Assembly (NCBI GenBank): GCA_028291615.1
Contig: JAQGHM010000181.1
Location: 1 to 51,558 of the forward strand
Direction of reading: 5' to 3'
DNA from: Phycisphaerales bacterium
GTDB lineage: Bacteria; Planctomycetota; Phycisphaerae; Tepidisphaerales; Tepidisphaeraceae
Length of the DNA: 51,558 nt
Below are positions 6,577 to 15,296 of the stretch, one piece after another (within the stretch, counting starts at the first letter, position 1; every line of letters starts with the position of its first letter). A program made the position numbers and the translations under genes. The notes beneath the pieces were generated by a model. That model did not search any database. It saw only the letters and a program-made list of their open reading frames with translations, and was not told the DNA's origin.

Positions 6577-9342
6577 ATGCGCTTTGCTGTGTTGTTTCTC
6601 ATCGGGTTGTTGCCTCTGCTTGCTCATGCGGTTGACGTGACCGAGCAGGCGACGGCGGCTCCGCTGCCGTGGGATCGGAAGGTGAACTTCGTCCTATCCG
6701 CCGCTCGCGATGCGCGCTCGGGGAAGATCTGGGTCGGGACGGAAGAGGCGGGCGCGTGGTGCTATGACGGCAAGGGGTGGACGACGTACACGACGAAGAA
6801 CGGCCTGGGAGATGACAACGTGTTTGCGCTCGCGGTGGATGAGCAGGGGCGGGTGTGGGCGGGGCACGTGAATCATGGGGTGAGCGTGTTCGATGGGAAA
6901 TCGTGGAAGAATTACGACGCGATGACCGGGCCGCTGGGGTCGCGCGTGTTCGCGATCAAGGTGTGTTCGGCGGGCCCGCGGGCGGGTGAGGTGTGGATCG
7001 CTTCGGACGGGGGGCTGGCGCGGTATTGGCCCAAGGATGATGCGTGGTCTTATGTGACGCGCGCGGAGGGATTGCCGGCGGATCAGGTGCAGTGCATAGC
7101 CTTTGATATTGACGGGCGGGTGATCGTCGGGACGCAGTGTGATGGGTTGGCGATCGCGACGCCGGCGGATGATTACGCGATGTGGACGACCGTGCCGGGA
7201 CCGACGCGGCCGGGGACGGAGCCCGAGGGCGACGGGTTGCCGTCGTGCATGATCAATGACGTGCTGGTCAGCCGGGAGGGCGCTATCTATGTCGCCACGC
7301 CTTGGGGGTTGGGAAAATCGACCGATGGGGGGAAGACGTTTCGGTATCGTCGTGGGACGGATTGGGCGGCCAAGACGAAACAACGGACAGGCGGGAAACC
7401 TGCGGATTTTAAGGAGGCTCCGGAGGCGGCACTTCTGGCGGAGGATTACGTCACATGTCTGACTGAGGATGCGATGGGGTTGCTGTGGATTGGGTATCGC
7501 AGCGCGGGTTACGAGGCGGTGGACGAGCCGAATCAGGTTTCGCGGCACGCGGGGGCGTTTGGGCCGGGGCCGGGGAAGGCGGGCGAATGTGCGATTTGTA
7601 TTTTGCCGCTGATTGACGGTGGGCCGCTGGTGGGGACATACGGTAGCGGATTGCTGCAGTCTGAGAAGTATTTCACCGGCGAGGGCGCAATGCGGCTGGC
7701 GCCGCTGGCGGCGCGCGAAGTGGCTGCGCATCCCGCGCCGGCGAAAGCGCCGGGCGGGTTGGCGGTGGACAAGATGCGGGCGCGGCTTGCGGTTGCGGCC
7801 GCGCCTAATGCGAAGTCTGCCACGGCTGCGTTTCTTGGGGACGACTGGACTACGCAGGGGGACGGCATCGGGCGCTATGGCAGGCAGATTTACTCCTTGC
7901 CCTTCTACGGCCCGGGGGGCTGGTCGCAGCAGTACAAGTGTGACGTGCACGTCGGCCCGCATCAGAATAAGAACAAGGGCGGGCCTTATACTTACTATCA
8001 CACGATCGATGCGCAATCGCCGCGCGTGCTTTACATTCCGAATTCCGGCAAGCGCAATCAGGGGGAATGGAACGACGGGAGTTTCGATCGCGACGCGTAC
8101 TCGGACACGTGGGAAGGGCCGGACCTTTGGATCGATGTTGCCGTTCCCGCCGGCGCTCATCGGCTGAGCCTTTACTTCATCAATTACGATGCGCACGGCT
8201 TGAACAATCGTCGCCGTGATTTTCTGGTGGAGGTCAAGGCCAAGGCTGCAAGCCTGGCGGAAGCGGACTTCGCACCGGCGCTGGCGAAGGCGCGGGTCGT
8301 CCAGTTTTATCATGGGGTGTACAAGCAGTTCATCCTTGCCGGTCCGGCGGAATATCACGTGAAAGTGGGGCGCAATTACAGCTTGGCGACGAAGGTTTCG
8401 GGCATTTTTCTGGATCGCCTGGAGGGGCCAGTGCCGCCGCACGAACCGTCGGGCGTGCCGATCATGGGGGAGGCGCAGGTGAAGCCGCCGGACGTTATAG
8501 ATCCGCGGGAGCGCGAGAATGTCGCAATCCGCGCTGCGGCGGAGATCACGTCGATGCTGGATAAAAGCTGGTCGCGCGGCGATGCGCTGGCGCTGCAGCG
8601 GCCTTATCGCATGCTGGCGCTGCGCCTGGCGGCCGAGCAGGGGGGTGGGGCGGCGCTGCTGGCCAATTGGCGGTTTGCGATTCCGCTGATGAACGCGGCC
8701 GACCACCAGGATTTCGTGCGCACGGTCGCGGTGTCGCGCGAGTTGATGCTGGATAGAAATCCAAACATGATCGACACGCCGCTGCGCGCGAGCATGGCGG
8801 CGGCGTGGAAGAAGCTGCAGAAGCCGATCGCGGCGGGTGACGCGCCGGATCCGGCGACGTTAACGCGGGGTAAAGTTAATGCCGCCGATCCAGCAGCGAT
8901 TCATGCGGCGCTGATTCCTTACCTGATCTTGCGCGCCGGCGTGGCGATCGACACGCGCTCGCTTTCGACGGATGGCCAGACCCTTGGCGATTACATCGGC
9001 GAATTCAAGGGCGTCGCCAAGGATCGCAAGGCGCTTTATCGGTTGACCGGGGAGTACCTGCTGTACAGCGACGCGCTGGCGCAGCGCAAGGGGGAGAAGA
9101 GCAAGCGACAGGCGCTGGCCTCGGCGTTGGCGGTGAATCAGGCGTGCCTGGAGTTGCTGGATGATACGTGGTTGGCGGCGCGGATGTCGGAGGCGCTGCT
9201 GGTTCCGCAGATCAAGAATGCGACGGTGGACGACGGGCCGCTGAGCCGCAAGGCGGTCATGGCCGCGATCGTCGCGGCTCACACCGACGATCCTGAGGGG
9301 TTGAAGGTTCTGCAGACGCGACTTGACACGGGTCATCCGTAG
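6577..9342 (+). CDS. Large secreted protein with N-terminal regulator-type beta-propeller
   Basis: A 921-residue exported protein with a signal peptide at residues 1-18. Residues about 25-350 carry repeats of the Reg_prop (two-component regulator propeller) type: GKIWVGTEEAGAWCYDGKGW, GRVWAGHVNHGVSVFDGKSW, GEVWIASDGGLARYWPK and further blades. The middle (about 420-610) is a beta-rich carbohydrate-binding-like region with aromatic clusters. The C-terminal third (about 645-921) is mostly helical and not recognised. Unlike hybrid sensors with this propeller there is no kinase domain, so a periplasmic or surface binding role is an inference. GAAGGG lies 13 bp before the ATG. Confidence 0.8.
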   Translation: MRFAVLFLIGLLPLLAHAVDVTEQATAAPLPWDRKVNFVLSAARDARSGKIWVGTEEAGAWCYDGKGWTTYTTKNGLGDDNVFALAVDEQGRVWAGHVNHGVSVFDGKSWKNYDAMTGPLGSRVFAIKVCSAGPRAGEVWIASDGGLARYWPKDDAWSYVTRAEGLPADQVQCIAFDIDGRVIVGTQCDGLAIATPADDYAMWTTVPGPTRPGTEPEGDGLPSCMINDVLVSREGAIYVATPWGLGKSTDGGKTFRYRRGTDWAAKTKQRTGGKPADFKEAPEAALLAEDYVTCLTEDAMGLLWIGYRSAGYEAVDEPNQVSRHAGAFGPGPGKAGECAICILPLIDGGPLVGTYGSGLLQSEKYFTGEGAMRLAPLAAREVAAHPAPAKAPGGLAVDKMRARLAVAAAPNAKSATAAFLGDDWTTQGDGIGRYGRQIYSLPFYGPGGWSQQYKCDVHVGPHQNKNKGGPYTYYHTIDAQSPRVLYIPNSGKRNQGEWNDGSFDRDAYSDTWEGPDLWIDVAVPAGAHRLSLYFINYDAHGLNNRRRDFLVEVKAKAASLAEADFAPALAKARVVQFYHGVYKQFILAGPAEYHVKVGRNYSLATKVSGIFLDRLEGPVPPHEPSGVPIMGEAQVKPPDVIDPRERENVAIRAAAEITSMLDKSWSRGDALALQRPYRMLALRLAAEQGGGAALLANWRFAIPLMNAADHQDFVRTVAVSRELMLDRNPNMIDTPLRASMAAAWKKLQKPIAAGDAPDPATLTRGKVNAADPAAIHAALIPYLILRAGVAIDTRSLSTDGQTLGDYIGEFKGVAKDRKALYRLTGEYLLYSDALAQRKGEKSKRQALASALAVNQACLELLDDTWLAARMSEALLVPQIKNATVDDGPLSRKAVMAAIVAAHTDDPEGLKVLQTRLDTGHP

Positions 9343-9374
9343 GGGCGGGCTGTCGGCGTCTTCGCGACCGCGCG

Positions 9375-9815
9375 TCAATCGCTCCTCACGCTTGCGAGAT
9401 CAAACACCCCTTGTTCGCGGTTGAAGTACATCGAACCTTCGAACCATCCCTGCACGGCCTCGCGGCAGCGCAGGAGGGTGCAGTCGATGCGCATGGCGCG
9501 GCCTTTGGGGCTGGCGATGGTGAGGATGCCGCCATATCCGAGGGGCAGGCGGTGCCGCGTGACGAAGCCCAGGCCTTGCGTGTTCACGTCGCGCACGAAG
9601 AGTGTCCACGGCGGCACTTGCGGGGGATCGCTGAACAGTCGTAGCGAGGCGGCCACGCGGTAGATGCGGCGCGGCAGGCGTCGGCGGCTTTGTCCGCCAT
9701 GCTCGCCCACTTCGAGCGCGGAGAGGATGAACTCCACCTCCTGGGGGATTCCCTGCGGCAGGGTGACCGACACCTTGGCGGGGGCGGGGCCAGATTTGTC
9801 GGACACCAGCGTCAT
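9375..9815 (-). CDS. PilZ-like domain protein
   Basis: A 146-residue protein with a PilZ-like layout: an arginine cluster RRRLPRRIYRV at about 44-54 in place of the RxxxR motif, VRDVNTQGLGF at about 73-83 in place of [D/N]xSxxG, and a late strand CTLLRCREAVQGWFEG. The usual serine of the second motif is Asn here, so cyclic-di-GMP binding is plausible but not certain. The Shine-Dalgarno TGGAGGATTC precedes the ATG. It is convergent with the upstream propeller gene and divergent from the helix-turn-helix membrane protein gene. Confidence 0.7.
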   Translation of the reverse strand: MTLVSDKSGPAPAKVSVTLPQGIPQEVEFILSALEVGEHGGQSRRRLPRRIYRVAASLRLFSDPPQVPPWTLFVRDVNTQGLGFVTRHRLPLGYGGILTIASPKGRAMRIDCTLLRCREAVQGWFEGSMYFNREQGVFDLASVRSD

Positions 9816-10106
9816 GAATCCTCCAGTACGCGGCCCGGGCGCGGCGCTCGACCTCGAGTGCGCCGTCCTTGGGTCACTTTGAGATACGATTCACGGTCGC
9901 GCCGGGCAAGGATGCGCGGAAGTTTTTATGTGTCAGCTTCGCGGTGATCGGCGCGAATTCGCGTCTGCCGTGTCCGACACCCCTTGTTATGGGACTCAAG
10001 TGTTGTAAAACAGATGGCCGACATAGTGGTGGAAGGATTCCAACACTCGCGCGCCCGGCGGAGCCGCGCTGCGCAAGCAAGGACGCTTAACGAGTAAGGA
10101 GACACC

Positions 10107-10793
10107 GTGGCCTACGCATGGCAGTCCGTCGAAGAGGCAGCCGTCACCCTGGGGATTTCCACCCGCACGCTTCACCGTCGAATCAGCAAGGGAGAAGTCG
10201 AGACGCGCCTGGAAGATGGCAGACGCGAGGTGCTGGTTTGTCTGCCCGATCCCGAGAGTATAGTGGCGGAAGAACCGGCTGAGGTGACGGACACCTTCTC
10301 GATGCCGGCGTCGTTCTCACCGCCAACTCCGTCCGACAATAACACCGCGATCATCCTTGCGGAGAAGGAAGTCGCGCTGGCCAACGAGAAGGTTCGCCGC
10401 ACGGAACTGGCGTTGGCGGCGTTCCAGCACACATCGACGCTGCTTCAGCAGGAGGCGTCACGCACGCGCGTCTCAGCGCGCTGCGCCTGGGCGGCGGTGG
10501 CGGTGCTGTCGGTCGGCGTCTATGTCGCGGTCGGCTGGACGGCATCACAGGTGACAGCCTTCCGGACCAACAATGCCAATCTGACCCGCGAATTGAACCA
10601 GGCGACGGTCACGGTCGAGCAGAAGACGGTCGAGCTGGAAAAGTACCGTGGCGAACGTGACGAGGCGCGACAGGCGTCGGCCAGGAGCGATGGGGAGCTG
10701 TCAGCCACCAAGGCGACGCTGGCGGCTGCTAAGAAGCCAGCGACGCAGCCGAGCAGCTTTCTGGAGAAGCTTGCCCGCATCGCGGGGGAGTGA
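10107..10793 (+). CDS. Membrane-tethered helix-turn-helix protein with coiled coils
   Basis: A 228-residue protein starting at a GTG behind a clear Shine-Dalgarno (AAGGAGACACC). Residues 5-46 form an excisionase/MerR-like helix-turn-helix (SVEEAAVTLGISTRTLHRRI, then a basic wing). After a Pro/Ser-rich linker there is a charged helix (79-118), one strongly hydrophobic segment (126-144) and a second coiled-coil helix (150-205). The order places a DNA-binding head on one side of the membrane and a coil on the other, which suggests an envelope-sensing regulator; this is inference. The divergent neighbour encodes the PilZ-like protein. Confidence 0.72.
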   Translation: MAYAWQSVEEAAVTLGISTRTLHRRISKGEVETRLEDGRREVLVCLPDPESIVAEEPAEVTDTFSMPASFSPPTPSDNNTAIILAEKEVALANEKVRRTELALAAFQHTSTLLQQEASRTRVSARCAWAAVAVLSVGVYVAVGWTASQVTAFRTNNANLTRELNQATVTVEQKTVELEKYRGERDEARQASARSDGELSATKATLAAAKKPATQPSSFLEKLARIAGE

Positions 10794-10955
10794 CGCTAAG
10801 AAGCGCTACTTCAACGGCTTGCGAATTGAACTTGGGTCACTTGCAGGGCGTACTACAGGCTGATAGAGTACGTGGCTCGCGATTTTCGCACATTTACGTC
10901 TGACTGACGAAGCGGGCTGGGCCTGTTTCGCACGATCGGCGGCTTAGGAGTTGAT

Positions 10956-11225
10956 ATGAAGCCCAAGATTCATCCGAAGTATCAAAACTGCTCGGTGCAT
11001 TGCGCCTGCGGTAACACGTTCACCACCCGCAGCACCTCGGCGCGCATCGCCGTGGATATCTGCGCGGCTTGTCATCCGTTCTTCACGGGCAAGCAGAAGT
11101 TCGTCGACACCGCCGGCCGGGTGGAGCGGTTCAGCAAGAAGTTCGGCGGGACGTACAGCTTCCAGAAGACGTCGGACACTGCCACCGGCAAGCCGGTCGC
11201 CGCCGAAGCGGTGGCTGCCAAGTAA
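10956..11225 (+). CDS. rpmE: 50S ribosomal protein L31 (zinc-binding type)
   Basis: An 89-residue L31. MKPKIHPKY and the four-cysteine zinc ribbon (Cys16, Cys18, Cys36, Cys39 in CACG and CAACHPFF) identify the C+ form. [20 protein letters not shown] is the normal core, and the C-terminus has an Ala/Lys-rich extension of about 15 residues. The Shine-Dalgarno TAGGAG precedes the ATG. Two strong hairpins follow within 100 bp, so it is probably transcribed as a single gene or as the end of a short unit. Confidence 0.97.
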   Translation: MKPKIHPKYQNCSVHCACGNTFTTRSTSARIAVDICAACHPFFTGKQKFVDTAGRVERFSKKFGGTYSFQKTSDTATGKPVAAEAVAAK

Positions 11226-11235
11226 TCAAAAAGAA

Positions 11236-11257
11236 ACACGGGCTGAATCGCCCGTGT
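11236..11257 (+). terminator. rpmE terminator hairpin 1
   Basis: A perfect 8-bp stem ACACGGGC/GCCCGTGT with a 6-nt loop, 10 bp after the rpmE stop codon. It has A-rich sequence on the 5' side and CGTTTCG on the 3' side. Confidence 0.75.
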
Positions 11258-11270
11258 CGTTTCGAAAACG

Positions 11271-11322
11271 CCACCGTCGTCCCCCGAGCCCCCGTCAAAG
11301 CTTGGGACGACGGTGGTTTTTT
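11271..11322 (+). terminator. rpmE terminator hairpin 2 (Rho-independent)
   Basis: A perfect 13-bp stem (CCACCGTCGTCCC at 11271-11283 with its complement at 11304-11316) followed directly by six T residues. This is a textbook intrinsic terminator and the strongest one in the window. Confidence 0.92.
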
Positions 11323-11525
11323 GATGCGCCAGACGAGCACAATGCGGTGGATTTCCGGTTCTGGAAGACCTGGAAGGGCGCGGCAACAAATGAGGTGGGG
11401 GAGTCACCGGCGGTGGACGGGATCGTGCGCAGATTTCGTGGGTCAACGGTGCGTGCCGACGCGGGGTATGGTTGAAGGTTTACGACCTACGTCATGTCTC
11501 GCAATCACCCGGAAGGAGGCTTCTC

Positions 11526-14105
11526 ATGGCACGGTTCTCTCGGCCCGTTCGTCCCACCACCAATTCCGCCACCCGCGCAGCCGCCCGCCCGGCCGCGACC
11601 GCTGTAGTCTGGGTGGAAGTTCTCGAACATCGCACGACGCTCTCCGCGGCAACGGCGGCGGCACCGTCGGATCGGGCGGTTGCGACGGCGCAGGCCCCGG
11701 CGCTGAAAGTGGCGGTGCGGCCGGTGAAGCCGGCGCCGGTCACATCGCGTGCCGCCGCGGCTCCCACCTCGACGAACACGTCCACGACGACCGCCTCGGC
11801 GCCGCTGGCGACGTTGACGCTCAAGCCGCTGGACCTGAACCTCCTGGGCTTGGAGGTCAAGACCAGCGTAATTACGATCACGCTGTCAGCGAAGGCGGGG
11901 AAAGGGCAGTTGCTGGGGAACCTGCTGCACACGGCGTCAACGCTGGTGAACCTGCAGCAGGCGAGCGCGGCGCTGAACCGGGTACTGGGGTCAACGGTGG
12001 ATCTGCTGAACGCGACTCACCTTTCGATCAGCGGGGTCGGGACGGGGACGCTGACGTCGGCGAAGGCGGCCACCACGAAGGTGGCAACGGTATCGATCGC
12101 GCCGGTGCACCTGAACCTGCTCGGCGTGAACGTCGATACCAGCCCGATCCAACTGAGCATCATTGCGCACTCGGGGAACGGGCTGGTGCTGGGGAACGTG
12201 CTGGCGGCGCTGGCGAACCTTTTTAACCCGCCACTGCCGGCGAAGCTCAACGTGGACACGGTGAACGCGAAGCTGGCGGCGCTGCTGGGACAGTTGAATC
12301 AGCAGATCCCGGGGATTGCGGCAGCGCCGGTGACGCCTGTGACGGCAATGCCCGGCCGGGTGGTGAGCCTGACGGTGCCGCCGCTTGATCTGAACCTGCT
12401 GGGGCTGGGGCTGAAGACGTCGCCGATCACGGTGGACGCGACGGCGCGCAGCGGCAGCGGGCTGCTATTGGGCAACGTGTTGACGACAGCGCTCAATACG
12501 CTGGGCGCGACGCCGCAGAACCTGGCGGACCTGAGCAACAACCTCAACGGGCTGTTGGCGAAGGTCGTCGGGGTGCTGAACGCTGGGACGGCGACGGTGT
12601 CGGCGGGGGCGGTGAACAAGCTGGCGCCGATCGTTCAGACGCTGCTCTCGCCGACGCTGACCAACCCCGTGCCCGGGTCAACGGCGCAGGTGCTGAATTT
12701 GGTGATCGCGTCGGCGGACGGGACGAGCCCGCCGGTCAAAGTTGACCTGCTCGGGCTGGACGTGACGACGAGCAATATCATGGCCGTGCTGACGGCGAAG
12801 ACCGGCGACGGGCAGGTGCTGGGGAACATGCTGTACAACCTGGCGAACCTGGCGAATCCGAACGGGACGGGCGCGCTGCTCAACCTGTTCAACCGCCTTG
12901 GCACCGCCGCCTACACCGGCACCGCGCCGTCGGCCAATACGACGACCTCCGGTCCGGCGCTGCCGGCGCAGCAGCTCCTGAAGGTGAACTTGAAGCCGCT
13001 CGACCTCAACCTGCTGGGGTTGGAGGTGAAGAGCGACCCGATCACGGTGACGGTCTCAGCGCAGCCGGGCGCGGGCGATCTGCTGGGCAACGTGCTGTCG
13101 GGCGTGACGGCGCTGCTTAACGTGTCGGCCATTAACAACGCCCTCAACAACGTGCTGGGGACGGCCGTGGACCTGGCGAACTCGGCGGCGCTGGCGGTCA
13201 ACGGAGTGACGGCGGGGGCGCTGGATACGAGCGCGGCGGGCGTGTCGGCGACGGACGTGCTGAGTCTGATCGTGTCGCCGGTCCACCTGAATTTGCTCGG
13301 GCTGCTCGTTGATACGGGCCCGATCCACCTGACGGTGACGGCCAACGCCGGGCCGGGGCTGGTGCTGGGGAACGTGGTGACGGACCTGGCGAACGTGTTC
13401 AACCCGCCGCTGCCGGCGACGCTCGACGTCGACGCGATCAACGCGCGTCTGGAGCAGTTGTTGGCGCAGTTGAACCAGCAGATCCCGGGGATTGCGGCGG
13501 CGCCGGTGGCGACTGTGAAGCTGGCGCCGGGCCAGGCGCTGAGCCTGACGGTGCCGCCGGTGAACGTGAACCTGCTGGGGCTGGTGCTTAAGACGTCGGC
13601 GGTCACGGTGAATGCGACGGGCCAGACGGGCAACGGGCTGCTACTGGGGAACGTGCTGGCGACGGCGCTCAATACGCTGGGCGCGACCCCGGCGAACCTG
13701 AGCCGGCTGGACAACGACGTGAATGCGCTACTCGCCAAGGTGGTGGGGGTGTTGAACGCGTCGGCGTTAACGCTGCCGGCGAGCGCGCTGGCGGCGCTGC
13801 CGGGCGTGTTGCAGACGCTGGCATCGCCGACGCTGACGGCGCCGACGGGGACGACGTCAGCGACGACGCCGGTGCTGGACCTGGTGATCGCGTCGCCCAA
13901 CGGCGGGAGCACGCCGCCGGTGGACGTGAACCTGCTCGGCCTGCGCGTGACGACAAGCAACGTGACGGCGCAGCTCAGCGCGCGGACGGGCGATGGCCAG
14001 GTGCTGGGGAACCTGGTGTATAACGTGGCCAACCTGTTGAACCCGAATGAGTCGTCAACGCTGCTGTTGCTGTTGGCGCAGTTGAGTCAACTCGGGACGG
14101 TGTAG
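11526..14105 (+). CDS. Exported repeat protein with duplicated four-module unit (LEPR-XLL-like start)
   Basis: An 859-residue protein. The ATG at 11526 has AAGGAGG about 10 bp upstream, so the 18 residues readable from 11472 are left out. A degenerate LEPR-XLL-type motif (VLEHRTTLSA, about 36-45) follows the basic N-terminus. From residue about 98 there are eight modules, each starting with a LNLLGLxVxTSxI-like strand and a GxGxLLGNVL turn. They fall into four types in the order A-B-C-D-A-B-C-D, with a period of about 390 residues. Function unknown; the low charge and beta/helix pattern suggest a surface or matrix protein. Codon use shifts to strong G/C third positions. Confidence 0.82.
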   Translation: MARFSRPVRPTTNSATRAAARPAATAVVWVEVLEHRTTLSAATAAAPSDRAVATAQAPALKVAVRPVKPAPVTSRAAAAPTSTNTSTTTASAPLATLTLKPLDLNLLGLEVKTSVITITLSAKAGKGQLLGNLLHTASTLVNLQQASAALNRVLGSTVDLLNATHLSISGVGTGTLTSAKAATTKVATVSIAPVHLNLLGVNVDTSPIQLSIIAHSGNGLVLGNVLAALANLFNPPLPAKLNVDTVNAKLAALLGQLNQQIPGIAAAPVTPVTAMPGRVVSLTVPPLDLNLLGLGLKTSPITVDATARSGSGLLLGNVLTTALNTLGATPQNLADLSNNLNGLLAKVVGVLNAGTATVSAGAVNKLAPIVQTLLSPTLTNPVPGSTAQVLNLVIASADGTSPPVKVDLLGLDVTTSNIMAVLTAKTGDGQVLGNMLYNLANLANPNGTGALLNLFNRLGTAAYTGTAPSANTTTSGPALPAQQLLKVNLKPLDLNLLGLEVKSDPITVTVSAQPGAGDLLGNVLSGVTALLNVSAINNALNNVLGTAVDLANSAALAVNGVTAGALDTSAAGVSATDVLSLIVSPVHLNLLGLLVDTGPIHLTVTANAGPGLVLGNVVTDLANVFNPPLPATLDVDAINARLEQLLAQLNQQIPGIAAAPVATVKLAPGQALSLTVPPVNVNLLGLVLKTSAVTVNATGQTGNGLLLGNVLATALNTLGATPANLSRLDNDVNALLAKVVGVLNASALTLPASALAALPGVLQTLASPTLTAPTGTTSATTPVLDLVIASPNGGSTPPVDVNLLGLRVTTSNVTAQLSARTGDGQVLGNLVYNVANLLNPNESSTLLLLLAQLSQLGTV
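11818..14098 (+). repeat. Tandem duplication of a 1.17-kb coding unit
   Basis: Two copies in tandem, starting near 11818 and 12988, each encoding the modules A-B-C-D. The second copy of D is shorter and ends the gene. The B and C modules are most alike: the peptide LNQQIPGIAAAPV occurs in both copies of B, and LNTLGATP in both copies of C. Confidence 0.8.
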
Positions 14106-14188
14106 ATTTCCAGGCGCACGTGGGCTGTACGGTGGCGTAGAGTTCCGCCCGCGCAAGTGGTAAGGATCTGGTTTTATTTGCGCGCTGA

Positions 14189-15100
14189 TCAGATCGTCCG
14201 GCGGCTGCGCATGCGCTTGGCTCCACCGAGGGCACAGAGCGCGCCGGGGATGCCAAGGAGCAAGGCCGGCGGAAGCGGGACGGCCTCGACGGCGATGTCA
14301 GCGAGTTGCAAGCCACCGCCAACTGAGCCGACCAGGGTCGCTGCGCCGGTGGAGAGGTTTATCGTGTAGAAGCTGGAAGTGGCGCCGGCGCCCGGTGCGA
14401 GTGAGGCGAAGCCGGTATTACCGCCGCCCGCGTCGTTGAAGATGTCGAAGCCGACGGTGCTTGTCGTGTTCACGCCCAAGGGCCCCGTGGTGTTGAGCGT
14501 GCCGTTGTTCGGCGGGTTCTGGGTGACGAGGATATCGATCGCGGAATCGATGCCGTAAAGCGTGGTCGTCGTCGAAGGAGCGTTGTTGTTCGTGTAGGCG
14601 GAACCGACGACGTTGGGATTGGCGGCGGCGTTGGCATCGCCGACAGCGTAGGCGAGATTGGTGTCGGTTGCGGCGAGGCCGCCGGTGATCGGGTTCAAGC
14701 GGATGTTCTGATCGGCGTCGCTGGTGACGCGGATGCGGTCGACGGTGGGATTGAAATCGAATCCGAACGAGGTTCCGCTGAGGGTGAATGCACCGTTGCT
14801 GCCGACCTGGGTTGCGGCACCGGTGACGGGATTAATAGTGTAGAGACGACTGCCGGAGCCTAAGCCGTAAAGCTGACCGGTGGCGGGTCGGAAATCGATG
14901 CCTGCCAGGGTTTCTCCGGATTGCAGGCCGCTGATCGGAACCGAGCTTGTGATGGCGTCGGGTGTAGCGCTGTCAAAGCGAACCAGGTTGCCCGTTGACG
15001 TCACGCCATAAACCGTCGCAGCTTGTGCTGACGGAGCCACAACGACGGTGGCGGCTCCGAGAAGTGCGAACGTCACAGATTTGCGATTCAGAAAATTCAC
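14189..15100 (-). CDS. DUF4394 domain protein with PEP-CTERM sorting signal
   Basis: A 303-residue exported protein. I choose the GTG at 15100, which has GGAGAGG upstream and starts MNFLNRKSVTF; the frame reads 26 residues further but without a ribosome site. The signal peptide ends near PSAQAATVYG. The body matches DUF4394: GxLVRFDSATP, FRPATGQLYGLG, INPVTGAATQVG, DFNPTVDRIRVTSD and NLAYAxGD repeats, expected to fold as a beta-propeller. The C-terminus has a PEP-CTERM-type tail: VPLPPALLLG, a hydrophobic helix and then the basic KRMRSRR. It should be handled by an exosortase-like system. Confidence 0.88.
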   Translation of the reverse strand: MNFLNRKSVTFALLGAATVVVAPSAQAATVYGVTSTGNLVRFDSATPDAITSSVPISGLQSGETLAGIDFRPATGQLYGLGSGSRLYTINPVTGAATQVGSNGAFTLSGTSFGFDFNPTVDRIRVTSDADQNIRLNPITGGLAATDTNLAYAVGDANAAANPNVVGSAYTNNNAPSTTTTLYGIDSAIDILVTQNPPNNGTLNTTGPLGVNTTSTVGFDIFNDAGGGNTGFASLAPGAGATSSFYTINLSTGAATLVGSVGGGLQLADIAVEAVPLPPALLLGIPGALCALGGAKRMRSRRTI

Positions 15101-15296
15101 GGTCTTCCTCTCCAATGAAGTGTTGCGCTGAGCCCAGTCCGATAATTGCAATGTAATGAGTACCACACGCAGCCACAAGCAAAATCCCGTCTAAATGTAA
15201 GGGGAACCTCCGATGTAAACATAGGTAAGCACCTTGGAGCTTGCATCGCGCCCCCGTCCGATCACAATGCGGCGAATTTCCCTCAGGAGGATGCGG

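Noticed and set aside
6694..8706. Minus-strand ORF of 670 codons opposite the propeller gene
   Set aside because: Its Arg/Pro/His-rich composition is typical of a GC-rich shadow frame, and the plus strand has a signal peptide and recognisable repeats.
12911..14032. Minus-strand ORF of 373 codons opposite the ABCD repeat gene
   Set aside because: It mirrors the repeat gene on the other strand; the plus-strand frame has a ribosome site and a conserved module order.
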